From positions 1 to 64,000 of the forward strand of contig JANXUF010000050.1 of the NCBI GenBank assembly GCA_025356335.1: a DNA stretch of 64,000 bases, given 5' to 3'. The DNA comes from Actinomycetes bacterium (GTDB lineage: Bacteria > Actinomycetota > Acidimicrobiia > Acidimicrobiales > Ilumatobacteraceae). Of the stretch, positions 35,170 through 43,955 are shown piece after piece. The notes below the pieces were generated by a model that ran no database searches, was not told where the DNA came from, and saw only the letters and a list, made by a program, of their open reading frames with translations. Each line of letters starts with the position of its first letter. Within the stretch, counting starts at the first letter, position 1. Made by a program: the position numbers and the translations under genes.

Positions 35170-36621
35170 TTACTTGGCGGCGACGCTGATGAGGCTGCCG
35201 TCCAGGTGGAAGGACTGGTCAGCGGCGTTCCATACCGTGGTCTGGAAGGCATCGATACCCGTGAGCGTCGTCGCCGTGCTCTCCCAGTTGATGCCGTCGA
35301 TGAACATCGGTGAGGCGTACTTCTGGTTGCGTGCCGCCTGGATGGCACTCAAGCGGCTCAACCCACCCGACGAGGCCGCTGCCTGCTTCAGTGTGTTGAC
35401 CAACAGGTCGGCGGTCACCCATCCGGCGACGGTGATGGCATTGTTCTTGTCGTCGGTCGTCACCTGCGAGAGGTACATCTTCACGCCGGCATCGTTCGCC
35501 AACGCCGCACTTGCCGGGTTCTTGAGGAAACTCGGGATGACGTTGCCGTCCGCCGCCTTTCCGGAAGCGACGTACGCCGTGCTGTCGGCGCAGTTCGACG
35601 GGTTGATGACGACCTTCGGGGTGAAGCCGATGCGATCCATCGCCTGCACCACAGGACCGCAGTCGCTGCTGATGCCGGCGTCGTAGACGACGTCGACGTT
35701 CGCCGCCTTGAGCTGCGTCGCCGCGGCATTCGGGTCGGTCGACGGAGCAACGACGGCGATCGTCAGGTTCGTTCCCTTCGCCGCCGCCTGGAAGGCTGCG
35801 GATTCACCCTTGCCGGACGCTGTCTGGTTCTCGGCGATGCCGACCTTTGCACCGCTGGGGAACTTCGAGGTGATCAGGCCGATGTCGTACCGAGCTTCTG
35901 CGTCGCCGGCCGGCAGGTACTGCACGGTCCACGGGTACTGGCTGATGTCGCGGTACTTCTGGACGGACGAACTCGGGTAGAGCAGCGGCACACAGTCGGC
36001 GTTCTGATCGTCGGCGATCGCACCGACCGGACCGCTGCCGAACGTCAGCAGCGAGTTGACATGGTCGCTCTGCAGGAACTCTGTGGCGTTGGCCTTGGCC
36101 TTGTCCGGCGTGAACTGGTCGTCCTTGTACGTCACGTCGATCTTCACACCCTTGACTTCGTCGGCTGCATTCGCAGCCGCAATACGCGCCTTGAACCCGT
36201 CGAGGGCATAGGTGACGACGCCGGCGACGGGGCCTGACAGCGGGGCGCTGTAGCCGACCTTCCACGAGCCGGTGACCTTGGCGGTGACCGATGCAGGGTC
36301 CGTACATTTCGAGGTGTCGACCTTGAACGCCTCGCCCGCCGGTGCGCCGGTGCCGCCGGCGGCGGTGGTCGCTGCGGCGGCGGTGGTCGAGCCGACGGTC
36401 GAGCCGGTGGTCGCTGTCGGGCTCGTCGCCGCGGCAGCGGTCGATGCGCTGGCAACGGTCGTCGCGCCGGCCGCCGCAGATGTTGGCGATGTCGCCGCAG
36501 CCGACGAACTCGAAGAGCTCGAAGACGACGACGAACATGCTGAGGCAAAGGCGACGAACGCGACGATGCCGGCGAGCGCTCTGGTCCGGTGGGCCCTTCG
36601 GGCCTTCGTGGTGATGAACAT
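35170..36621 (-). CDS. ABC transporter substrate-binding lipoprotein (branched-chain amino acid/HAAT type)
   Basis: This 483-residue secreted binding protein has a signal peptide (RALAGIVAFVAFASAC) that ends in a lipobox, with C29 to be lipidated. A long Ser run and Ala/Thr-rich linker follow to about residue 95. The periplasmic-binding fold starts near WKVGYSAPLSGPV. Segments such as YKDDQFTPDKAKANATEF and the cysteine pairs are typical of LivK-like proteins. AGGAAGG precedes the ATG. It is the last gene of the livG-F-H-M unit. HAAT systems also carry aromatic acids, so the ligand may not be an amino acid. Confidence 0.9.
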   Translation of the reverse strand: MFITTKARRAHRTRALAGIVAFVAFASACSSSSSSSSSSSAAATSPTSAAAGATTVASASTAAAATSPTATTGSTVGSTTAAAATTAAGGTGAPAGEAFKVDTSKCTDPASVTAKVTGSWKVGYSAPLSGPVAGVVTYALDGFKARIAAANAADEVKGVKIDVTYKDDQFTPDKAKANATEFLQSDHVNSLLTFGSGPVGAIADDQNADCVPLLYPSSSVQKYRDISQYPWTVQYLPAGDAEARYDIGLITSKFPSGAKVGIAENQTASGKGESAAFQAAAKGTNLTIAVVAPSTDPNAAATQLKAANVDVVYDAGISSDCGPVVQAMDRIGFTPKVVINPSNCADSTAYVASGKAADGNVIPSFLKNPASAALANDAGVKMYLSQVTTDDKNNAITVAGWVTADLLVNTLKQAAASSGGLSRLSAIQAARNQKYASPMFIDGINWESTATTLTGIDAFQTTVWNAADQSFHLDGSLISVAAK

Positions 36622-36690
36622 GTGAAACCTTCCTGGATAGGTGGAGTGATGACTGACGAGGATGAATGAGTGGACGGTCGGCGTGATGGG

Positions 36691-37821
36691 CTAGTCGGTC
36701 GGTGTCGCCATCTCGCCCCCGATCGATTGGCCCTGTCGCCTCGGACGTTCGCTGTTGCCCCCCAGCCCACGCGCGGACGAACGCTCGCCGCCCGGTCGCT
36801 TCGGCGTCGCCGGCACGAGCACCATCACGTTGCGGCCGAGGCGGCCGATACCGCCGGCCACCCCCTCCGGGGCGATGAACATGATGAGGATGAGGACGGC
36901 GCCGAAGAGCACGGCGGCCGCCTGGCCCTGCCCGATGTCGGAGGTGTAGTACGGGATGTAGACGACGGCGATGCCGCCGAGGATCGGGCCGAAGCGTGTC
37001 CCCTCCCCGCCGATGACCAGCCCGGTGAGCAGGGCGATGGCGTTCAGGAGGGTGAACGAGTCGTTGGCCACCAGACTGCCGAGGTACATCGCGAACAGGC
37101 TGCCGCCTACTCCGGTCAGCGCTCCGGAGACCCCGAAAGCGACGGTCTTCACGGTGGCCAGGTTGATGCCGGAGGCGGCGGCGGCGAGTTCGTTGTCCCG
37201 AGCGGCCATCAGCGCCAGGCCGTAGCGACTGCGCACGAGGTTGTGCACGACGATCATCACGACGACGAGCACGAACAGCGACAACCAGAACAGCCACTTG
37301 CCTTTCTGCCCGATGGCGAAACCGGACCAGGTCGGCGGTTGCAGCATCGCCCTGCGGATCGTCAGCCCTTCGGCGCCGCCGGTGATCGTGCTCAGCCTGG
37401 CGACGACTTCGGGGAAGGCGACACCGAAGGCGAGGGTGACGATCGCCAGGTACAGGCCGCGGATACGCAGCGCCGGAAGACCGACGACGAGCCCGACGAC
37501 GAAGCACACGAAAAGTGCGACGGGAATCGTCGCCTCCGGCTTCCACCCGTGACTGACGACGAGCACGCCTGTCGTGTACGCCCCGAGCCCGAAGAACGCG
37601 GAGTGCCCGACGGACACGAGGCCGGTGTACCCGGTGGCGATGTTCAGACCGGCGATGGCGATCGCGTAGATCATCACCCGCGTGATCTGACCTTGGTTGA
37701 ACTGCCCGAAGCCCCGAGCCCACAGTACGAATGCTGCGGCGAGGATCAGGCCGGCGCCGATCATCACCCGGTGCGTCGTCGTGCCGCGGTGGACAACGTA
37801 TGGACGTGTTCGCTCGCTCAT
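36691..37821 (-). CDS. livM: ABC permease, LivM type
   Basis: This is a 376-residue inner-membrane permease with about nine helices. NIATGYTGLVSVGHSAFFGLGAY is split here as NIATGYTGLVSVGHS and AFFGLGAY; it and ALRIRGLYLAIVTLAFG are the LivM hallmarks, and AARDNELAAAASGIN is the ATPase-coupling EAA-like loop. The C-terminal tail after about 330 is polar and Arg/Gly-rich. ATG 37821 overlaps the livH stop by four bases. Confidence 0.92.
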   Translation of the reverse strand: MSERTRPYVVHRGTTTHRVMIGAGLILAAAFVLWARGFGQFNQGQITRVMIYAIAIAGLNIATGYTGLVSVGHSAFFGLGAYTTGVLVVSHGWKPEATIPVALFVCFVVGLVVGLPALRIRGLYLAIVTLAFGVAFPEVVARLSTITGGAEGLTIRRAMLQPPTWSGFAIGQKGKWLFWLSLFVLVVVMIVVHNLVRSRYGLALMAARDNELAAAASGINLATVKTVAFGVSGALTGVGGSLFAMYLGSLVANDSFTLLNAIALLTGLVIGGEGTRFGPILGGIAVVYIPYYTSDIGQGQAAAVLFGAVLILIMFIAPEGVAGGIGRLGRNVMVLVPATPKRPGGERSSARGLGGNSERPRRQGQSIGGEMATPTD

Positions 37822-38717
37822 ACGCGCTCCAGCCGGCGGGCGCCGAACAACCCCGTCGGCTTGAAGACGAGGATGACGACGATGATCACCAGCGCAAAGG
37901 TCAGTTGCATCGACCCGCCGAGGAATGTTGCGTATCCGTTGATCATCGATTCGGCGACGCCGAATGCCAGACCGCCGACGACGGCGCCCTTGGCGCTGTC
38001 GAGACCGCCGAGCAGTGCCGCTGCCGATGCGAAGATGAGGATCGAGAAGAACGAGCTGAGGTCGAGCTGATTGGGCGGGAGCACCGGGACCAGGAGCACG
38101 CCGGCGAAGGAGCCGATCGCCGCCGAGAGGCCCCAGCTGAGGCTGAGGACCCTGCCGACCTTGACGCCGGCCAATGCCGCCGACTCCGGGTTCGTCGCCA
38201 CGGCGCGCATCTGCAGGCCCAGCGGTGTGCGGTTGAACAGCAGCGAGAGCAGCGTGACGACGAGGATCATCGCCAGTACGATCCCGATCGAGTCGTAGTG
38301 CAGGCGCGAGCCGGCGATGACGAAGTAGTCGTTGTCGCCGTGGGGAAGGATCTCCGGGAACTGCTTGTCGTTCGCGCCCCAGATCCATCCGTCTGCGCCG
38401 TTCAGCGCAGTGAACAGACCGAGGGCGACGATCAGCACGGCGGTCTCGTTTCGTCGTCGTACCGGTCTGATGAGTGCGCGTTCTGCGACGACTCCCATGG
38501 TGAACCCGACAGCCATCGCCGCGAACAGGGCCAACACGATCGGGAGGCCCTTGGTCGTCAGCCACCAGGCGACGAAGCTGGTGAACAGAGCGAACTCGCC
38601 CTGGGCGAAGTTGATGGTCGTCGAACTGCGGAATACCACCACGAGCGACAGGGCGATGAGCACGTAGATGGATCCAGCGGTGACGCCGGAGAACAGCCGG
38701 TCGAGAAAGATCTCCAT
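37818..38717 (-). CDS. livH: ABC permease, LivH type
   Basis: This is a 299-residue polytopic permease. The opening DRLFSGVTAGSIYVLIALSL and INFAQGEFALFTSFVAW are LivH signatures, and RAVATNPESAALAGVKVGRV is the coupling loop contacting the ATPases. The start is ATG 38717 (MEIFLDRLF); the preceding in-frame stretch is LivF antisense and not LivH-like. It lies 7 bp after livF and overlaps livM. Confidence 0.92.
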   Translation of the reverse strand: MEIFLDRLFSGVTAGSIYVLIALSLVVVFRSSTTINFAQGEFALFTSFVAWWLTTKGLPIVLALFAAMAVGFTMGVVAERALIRPVRRRNETAVLIVALGLFTALNGADGWIWGANDKQFPEILPHGDNDYFVIAGSRLHYDSIGIVLAMILVVTLLSLLFNRTPLGLQMRAVATNPESAALAGVKVGRVLSLSWGLSAAIGSFAGVLLVPVLPPNQLDLSSFFSILIFASAAALLGGLDSAKGAVVGGLAFGVAESMINGYATFLGGSMQLTFALVIIVVILVFKPTGLFGARRLERV

Positions 38718-38724
38718 CGTGTCC

Positions 38725-39483
38725 TCAGTAACCCAGGTACGACTTGCGGATGGCGTCATTGCCGCGGAACTGTTCGGTCTCGCCGCTTGCAGCGATCTCG
38801 CCGACCTCGAGCAGGTAGACGCGCGCGGCGATCTGCAGCGCCAGCTCGGCGTTCTGCTCGACGAGCAGCAGCGCAGTATTCGAATCCTGGTTGACGTCGC
38901 GGAGCACGCCGAACAACTGTTGGACGATGATCGGCGCAAGGCCGAGGCTGACCTCGTCGCACATCAGCAGGCGTGGTCTGGCCATCATCGCCCGAGCGAT
39001 CGCCAGCATCTGCTGCTCGCCGCCGGACAGCGTGCCGGCGATCTGGTTGCGACGGTTGGCGAGTGGTGGGAAGACGGTGCACCACCGCTCGATGTCGTCG
39101 GCGATTTCGCGGGCGTCCGACCTGCTGATCGCCCCGACCCTGAGATTGTCGCGGACCGTCATCGCCGTCATCGTGCCGCGACCCTGGGGGACGAGACCGA
39201 GGCCGCGCCGCAGCATCTCGTCCGGCCTCGCCTTGGCGATGATCTGGCCGTCGACGCTGATCGTGCCGGTGTGCCCGATGAGCCCGGCGATCGCCCGCAT
39301 CAGCGTCGTCTTGCCGGCACCGTTGGCGCCGAGCACCACGACGACCTCGCCTGGCAGCACCGAGAGGTCGATACCGTGCAACACGTTTGCCGCTCCGTAC
39401 CCGGCTCGGAGGCCGGCGACTTCGAGCAGCGGTCGGCTGACGGTGCCCAGTGCGGTGTTGTCCGCAGAGTCGGCAGCGGTCAT
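38725..39483 (-). CDS. livF: ABC ATPase, LivF type
   Basis: This is a 252-residue ATPase. Walker A is GANGAGKTT, the signature is LSGGEQQMLAIAR, Walker B is LLMCDEVSLGLAP, and the H-loop region follows. The LGLAP stretch is typical of LivF. Walker B has Cys-Asp-Glu instead of the usual hydrophobic residue before Asp. It overlaps livG by four bases and is 7 bp from livH. Confidence 0.93.
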   Translation of the reverse strand: MTAADSADNTALGTVSRPLLEVAGLRAGYGAANVLHGIDLSVLPGEVVVVLGANGAGKTTLMRAIAGLIGHTGTISVDGQIIAKARPDEMLRRGLGLVPQGRGTMTAMTVRDNLRVGAISRSDAREIADDIERWCTVFPPLANRRNQIAGTLSGGEQQMLAIARAMMARPRLLMCDEVSLGLAPIIVQQLFGVLRDVNQDSNTALLLVEQNAELALQIAARVYLLEVGEIAASGETEQFRGNDAIRKSYLGY

Positions 39484-40238
39484 GCTGCCTGCCCGAGATA
39501 CGCGGCGATGACCCGCGGTGACCGCTGCACGTCGCCAGGGAGGCCATCGGCGATGGTGGTGCCGAAGTCCATCGCGACGACGTGATCGGAAATCCCCATG
39601 ACGAGGCCCATGTGATGCTCGACGAGCAGCGCGCTGAAACCGAACTCGGAGCGCAGCCGCACGATCAATTCGCCGAGGTCGTGTACCTCGGCGTGCGTCA
39701 GACCGCCCGCTGGCTCGTCGAGCAGCAGGAGCTTAGGGCGGCTCATGAGCGCCCGTGCCAGTTCGACACGCTTGAGCGTCCCGAACGGCAGACCTTTTGC
39801 CGGACGATGGGCGACGTCGGTCAGCTCCAACTGCGTGAGCAGATCCCACGCTTCCGACTCCAGGTGCCGTTGCACCACCCGCGATGACGGCCAGCTGACC
39901 GCTGACGCCAGCAGGTGCGGCGTCCGGCGCGAGTGTGCGCCGACCATCGTGTTCTGCATCACCGTGATCGACGGGAAGAGTGCGAGGTTCTGAAACGTCC
40001 GTGCCACGCCCTGTTTGACGATCTGGTGTCGCCGCAGGCCCAGCATGTCGATCCCGTCGAAGGTGATCGTGCCGGCACTCGGGCGGTAGACGCGGGTCAC
40101 GCAGTTGAACAGCGAGGTCTTGCCGGCGCCGTTCGGGCCGATCAGCCCGCAGATCTCGTTGTCGGCGACCGTGAAGCTGATGCGGTCGAGCGCGGTCACG
40201 CCGCCGAACCGCAGAAAAAGATCTCTGACTTCGAGCAC
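39480..40238 (-). CDS. livG: ABC ATPase, LivG type
   Basis: This is a 252-residue ATPase. Walker A is GPNGAGKTSLFN; the long NTMVGAHSR region is characteristic of LivG. Walker B is LLLLDEPAGGL. The signature motif reads FGTLKRVELARAL in place of LSxGxxRR, a degenerate form, so the two-ATPase pair may be asymmetric. The start is GTG 40238 with GGGGAGG upstream. It is the first gene of the five-gene importer unit, and dyad site 4 lies 67 bases upstream. Confidence 0.92.
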   Translation of the reverse strand: MLEVRDLFLRFGGVTALDRISFTVADNEICGLIGPNGAGKTSLFNCVTRVYRPSAGTITFDGIDMLGLRRHQIVKQGVARTFQNLALFPSITVMQNTMVGAHSRRTPHLLASAVSWPSSRVVQRHLESEAWDLLTQLELTDVAHRPAKGLPFGTLKRVELARALMSRPKLLLLDEPAGGLTHAEVHDLGELIVRLRSEFGFSALLVEHHMGLVMGISDHVVAMDFGTTIADGLPGDVQRSPRVIAAYLGQAA

Positions 40239-40304
40239 CTGTCAACCTCCCCCTGAGGATGTCGGCGCGGCCTCGTGGCAACGACACCGAGCACGGCCTT
40301 TGTC

Positions 40305-40321
40305 ACTTGCGTAACAATACT
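40305..40321 (-). promoter_or_regulatory. Shared dyad motif, site 4
   Basis: Minus-strand AGTATTGTTACGCAAGT, one of the weaker matches. It lies upstream of livG. Confidence 0.4.
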
Positions 40322-40349
40322 TATTTGTACAACACACACGTGGCGGCCG

Positions 40350-41207
40350 TCAACCCGTCGATGCGGATTTGCTCTCGGGCGCCACCGTCGCGCTCGGGCG
40401 GGAGAGCTTCCGCGGTGGGCGCGGGATCAACCCACTGGTGCGCGCCGCATACTCGACGTAGGCCTCGCCGCGGGTACGCGCCAAGCGCCGATCGAGCATT
40501 CGTTTCCCCGTCTTCGTCAGCAGCATCCGCGTCATCAGTACGGGGGCGAAGATCGTCAGGACCCCGACCCATGACCCGCAGGCGATGAGCCAGAAGGCGA
40601 ACATCACGCACAGATCCCCGAAATAGTTCGGGTGCCGCGTCCACGACCACAGCCCGCGGTCCATCAACGTGCCGGCGTTCGTCGGGTCGGACCTGAACTT
40701 CGCCAATTGCAGATCGCCAACGGCTTCGAAGAACAGACCGACCGCCGCCAGTGCCACCCCGACCCACGTGATGATGTTCACCGGATGGCGCTCGAACATC
40801 GCCACGCTGATCGGGATCGCCACGACCCACATCACCCATCCCTGGGCCCAGAAGATGGTCTTGACGACAAAGGGGATCAGCGGGCCGGTCCGCCTGCGCA
40901 GCAGCGCCGTGTAGCGAGGGTCCTCCGGTTTGCCGTGGTTGCGCCAGTGGAGGTATCCGGCGAGGCGCAGGCCCCACACCGCCGGCACCAGCAGCGCGAC
41001 CAGTCGGCGGCCGGGATCCCCGCGGTTGATCGAGATGAGCAACGACGACAGGGCGATGACCACGAAGCCGAGACCCCAGAACGTGTCGACGACGGCCCAA
41101 TTGGAGAGTCGGAGCGAGATCGCCATCGTCACGCCCATCAGTGCAGCGATCGCCACCATCGCCACGACCAGCGCGACCAGTAGCGGAATCCATGAAACCG
41201 TCCCCAC
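40350..41207 (-). CDS. DUF1295 / steroid 5-alpha-reductase-like membrane protein
   Basis: This 285-residue membrane protein has about seven hydrophobic segments. The family signature is RGLWSWTRHPNYFGD, followed by the EAYVEYAARTSGLIPRPP tail, both standard for DUF1295 (steroid 5-alpha-reductase / isoprenylcysteine methyltransferase fold). Bacterial members have unclear substrates, often lipids or sterols. The start is GTG 41207 with AGGGGG upstream. Dyad site 5 is 27 bases upstream of the start. Confidence 0.87.
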   Translation of the reverse strand: MGTVSWIPLLVALVVAMVAIAALMGVTMAISLRLSNWAVVDTFWGLGFVVIALSSLLISINRGDPGRRLVALLVPAVWGLRLAGYLHWRNHGKPEDPRYTALLRRRTGPLIPFVVKTIFWAQGWVMWVVAIPISVAMFERHPVNIITWVGVALAAVGLFFEAVGDLQLAKFRSDPTNAGTLMDRGLWSWTRHPNYFGDLCVMFAFWLIACGSWVGVLTIFAPVLMTRMLLTKTGKRMLDRRLARTRGEAYVEYAARTSGLIPRPPRKLSRPSATVAPESKSASTG

Positions 41208-41233
41208 GGCAGCCCCCTCTGATTCGAGTTCTT

Positions 41234-41250
41234 ACTTCCGTAGTTGTAGC
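41234..41250 (-). promoter_or_regulatory. Shared dyad motif, site 5
   Basis: Minus-strand GCTACAACTACGGAAGT, upstream of the DUF1295 gene. Confidence 0.45.
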
Positions 41251-41385
41251 ATTTTCACGCTACTTCTGACAACCCCTGGCGCTCGCAAATTGGTCAATGT
41301 CGTGTATTCGCCCGATGAGTCATACAGGATATGGATACGCCGGTGTAGCGCAAGCGAGGCGCGGCCGATCCGGTGCACGGTGCGA

Positions 41386-42405
41386 TCACTGTTGTGGCGA
41401 TAGTCCTCGACGTTGGTTGTCGAAGTGGATCTCGCGGCGAGCGAGTCGCTTGCCGCACACATTGCATCCGAAGCACGGCTCGAAGACGTTCCCGCAGGTG
41501 TTGTGCACGATGACGATCGGGTGCGGCTGCCCCTCCGTGAGCCACAGGTTGGTCCAGGCGACGATGGCCGCCAGCGCCGGGAAGAAGTCCAGCCCCTTCG
41601 GCGTCAGGTGGTATTCCATGCGCTTGGCGCCCTCGGCGATCGGGACGCGCCGGAGCAGTTGCTGATCGACGAAGAGCTTCAGTCGGTCGGCGAGCGTCAG
41701 TGGCGGGATCGTCACCAACTGTTGCTGGAAGTCGGAGAATCGTCGCGTCCCCAGGAAGGCTGCGGCCATCACCGACATGCTCCAACGGTCGCCCAGTAGA
41801 TCCGTGGCGGTCATCGTCTGATGATCCGTCACCGGGTCGTCCGCTCTTGCCGCCCGCCGGTAGCGCCGTGACGGGTTGCTCCGCTCGAACGAATCGCCGC
41901 TCACCTTTGCCGACGTGTCCCTGGGCGTGACACCCAGCGCGCCGCAGGCCGAGCAGCCGAGCAGCGGAGAACAGGGATGATCGCAGACATCGTGGATCAG
42001 CGTGCGCCGGCCGTTGCCGCGCTCGTTGGCCCACCGTGCCTCCCACATCCACAGCGCGACGAAGACGTGCCACAACTCCCTGCCGCGCTCGGTCAGACGG
42101 TACTCGTGCCGCAGCGGGGCGTTGTTGTACGGGATCGTGGTGAAGATGCCGTCGGCCACCAGTGACCGCAGGCGCCCGGCCAGTACCGGATCGGAGATGT
42201 CCAGACGTTCCTGCCAGTCACCGAATCGGCGCGCCTGGCGGAATGCTTCGAGGATGATGTTCAGATTGCGGTGGTCGCCGAGGATGAGGAGGGTTCTGCC
42301 GAGCGCGTTCGGCGTCTCCTTCATCCGCTTGGACCGCTGAGCGCTCGAAGGGTCCGGTGCAGTGCGTGCGCTCACCGCGCCACCATAGCGATCTTCCTTC
42401 GGCAT
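41386..42405 (-). CDS. Transcriptional regulator with two fused HxlR-type winged helices
   Basis: This 339-residue protein contains two HxlR-like winged-helix domains in tandem, about 33-125 (LGDHRNLNIILEAF, LAGRLRSLVADGI, HEYRLTERGREL) and 200-292 (LLGDRWSMSVMAAAF, LADRLKLFVDQQLL, MEYHLTPKGLDF). Each is followed by a four-cysteine cluster: C141, C145, C151, C154 and C304, C311, C314, C317, probably zinc sites. HxlR proteins normally act as homodimers with one domain each, so this is a built-in dimer. It lies in the middle of the catabolic island, divergent from the carotenoid-oxygenase-type gene, and dyad site 6 is in its own promoter region. It is therefore the best local candidate to bind the motif. 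Confidence 0.88.
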   Translation of the reverse strand: MPKEDRYGGAVSARTAPDPSSAQRSKRMKETPNALGRTLLILGDHRNLNIILEAFRQARRFGDWQERLDISDPVLAGRLRSLVADGIFTTIPYNNAPLRHEYRLTERGRELWHVFVALWMWEARWANERGNGRRTLIHDVCDHPCSPLLGCSACGALGVTPRDTSAKVSGDSFERSNPSRRYRRAARADDPVTDHQTMTATDLLGDRWSMSVMAAAFLGTRRFSDFQQQLVTIPPLTLADRLKLFVDQQLLRRVPIAEGAKRMEYHLTPKGLDFFPALAAIVAWTNLWLTEGQPHPIVIVHNTCGNVFEPCFGCNVCGKRLARREIHFDNQRRGLSPQQ

Positions 42406-42437
42406 TGTCCGACTTGTTCAAGGTGAGCCGTGGCGAT

Positions 42438-42454
42438 ACTATCACAATTGAAGT
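42438..42454 (+). promoter_or_regulatory. Shared dyad motif, site 6
   Basis: ACTATCACAATTGAAGT; with flanking bases it is TACT-N11-AGTA. It lies between the HxlR regulator and the oxygenase gene. Confidence 0.5.
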
Positions 42455-42478
42455 AGCTCGAGTCAGAGGAGATACCCG

Positions 42479-43954
42479 ATGGATGTCCGTCTGGTCGCCA
42501 GGTATGCCACGAACCTCCGCCAGGATGACGACCATCCGTACCGTTCTGGACCGTGGCGGCCGCAGCACTCCGAGTTCGACGCGACCGATCTCGACGTCGT
42601 CGGTGAGCTGCCGGACGACCTCGACGGCGTGTACCTGCGCAACACCGAGAACCCACTCCACGACTCGATCGGCCGGTATCACCCCTTCGACGGCGACGGC
42701 ATGCTGCACATGCTCAGCTTTCGCGGTGGTACAGCGGACTACCGCAATCGCTTCGTCCGCACCGCCGGTTTCGAGGCCGAGCGCGAAGCCGGAGGGCCAC
42801 TGTGGGCCGGGATCATGGAACGGCCGAGCCGCTCTCTGCGTGACGGTTGGGGGGCACGGACCCGCCTCAAAGATGCGTCGAGCACCGATGTCGTCGTACA
42901 CGGCGGGCTGGCTGTGACGACGCACTACCAGTGCGGCGAGGCGTACCGTTTGGACCCGCGGACGTTGGAGCAGCTCGGGACCGAATCGTGGGGCGGGGGG
43001 TTCCCGTCCGATGTGGGCATCTCGGCGCACCCGAAGGTCGATACGACGACCGGCGAGATGATGTTCTTCAACTATTCGAAGCAGGCACCGTTCATGCACT
43101 ACGGCGTCGTCGATGCCGATCACCGACTGACGGATTACATCCCGATCGAGTTGCCGGGACCGCGCCTGCCACACGACATGTCCTTCACCGAGCACTACGC
43201 GATCCTCAACGACTGCCCGATGTTCTGGGACCCTGACGGACTCGAGCGCGGTGTGCATGCGGTGCGCTTCTTCCCCGATCTGCCGACGCGTCTCGCCGTC
43301 GTGCCGCGTCACGGCTCGCCGGATGACATCCGGTGGTTCGATGCCTCGCCGACGTTCGTGCTCCATTGGATCAACGCCTATGAGGACGGCGACGAGATCG
43401 TCCTCGACGGATTCCACCAGATGCACCCGATGCCGGACCGCATGCCGACGGACGACGAGTTCCGCTCGACCTACCGCTTCATCGACAACGCCCGCATCGA
43501 GCCGCGTCCATATCGCTGGCGGCTCAACCTGCGCACCGGACAGACGAAAGAGGAGTTCATCGACGACCGCCTGATGGAGTTCGGGACGATCAACCCGCAC
43601 CACCTCGGCAAGCCGTACCGCTACACCTATGGCGTCACCAGCAAACCGGACTGGTTCCTGTTCGACGGGCTCGTCAAGCTCGATGTCGAGACCGGAACGA
43701 CGCAGCGCTTCGCCTGCCCGAAGGGTGTCTACGTCAGCGAGGCGCCGATGGCTCCGCGATCAGGCGCGACGGCTGAGGACGACGGCTATCTCATGACCTT
43801 CGTGACCGACATGCCGAACGATCGCAGCGAATGCTGGGTCTTCGACGCTTCCGACATCACCGAGGGCCCGATCGCCAGGATCGCCCTTCCGGAGCGCATC
43901 AGCTCCGGCACGCACGCCTGTTGGGCGCCGTCCAGCGAACTGATCGACGGCTGA
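42479..43954 (+). CDS. Carotenoid/lignostilbene-type cleavage oxygenase
   Basis: This 491-residue retinal-pigment-epithelium-65/carotenoid-cleavage family enzyme is a non-heme Fe(II) dioxygenase that splits an alkene bond. Four candidate iron-ligand histidines are visible in ISAHPKVD, LPHDMSFTEHY, FVLHWINAYED and SSGTHACW, in the expected order and spacing. VYLRNTENPL and HPFDGDGMLH are typical N-terminal landmarks. The family also includes lignostilbene and isoeugenol oxygenases, so an aromatic substrate is as likely as a carotenoid. GAGGAG precedes the ATG. It converges with the SDR (1-bp gap). Confidence 0.93.
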   Translation: MDVRLVARYATNLRQDDDHPYRSGPWRPQHSEFDATDLDVVGELPDDLDGVYLRNTENPLHDSIGRYHPFDGDGMLHMLSFRGGTADYRNRFVRTAGFEAEREAGGPLWAGIMERPSRSLRDGWGARTRLKDASSTDVVVHGGLAVTTHYQCGEAYRLDPRTLEQLGTESWGGGFPSDVGISAHPKVDTTTGEMMFFNYSKQAPFMHYGVVDADHRLTDYIPIELPGPRLPHDMSFTEHYAILNDCPMFWDPDGLERGVHAVRFFPDLPTRLAVVPRHGSPDDIRWFDASPTFVLHWINAYEDGDEIVLDGFHQMHPMPDRMPTDDEFRSTYRFIDNARIEPRPYRWRLNLRTGQTKEEFIDDRLMEFGTINPHHLGKPYRYTYGVTSKPDWFLFDGLVKLDVETGTTQRFACPKGVYVSEAPMAPRSGATAEDDGYLMTFVTDMPNDRSECWVFDASDITEGPIARIALPERISSGTHACWAPSSELIDG

Positions 43955-43955
43955 T

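Noticed and set aside
36670..38070. 466-residue plus-strand frame
   Set aside because: Antisense to livM/livH, whose membrane motifs are clear.
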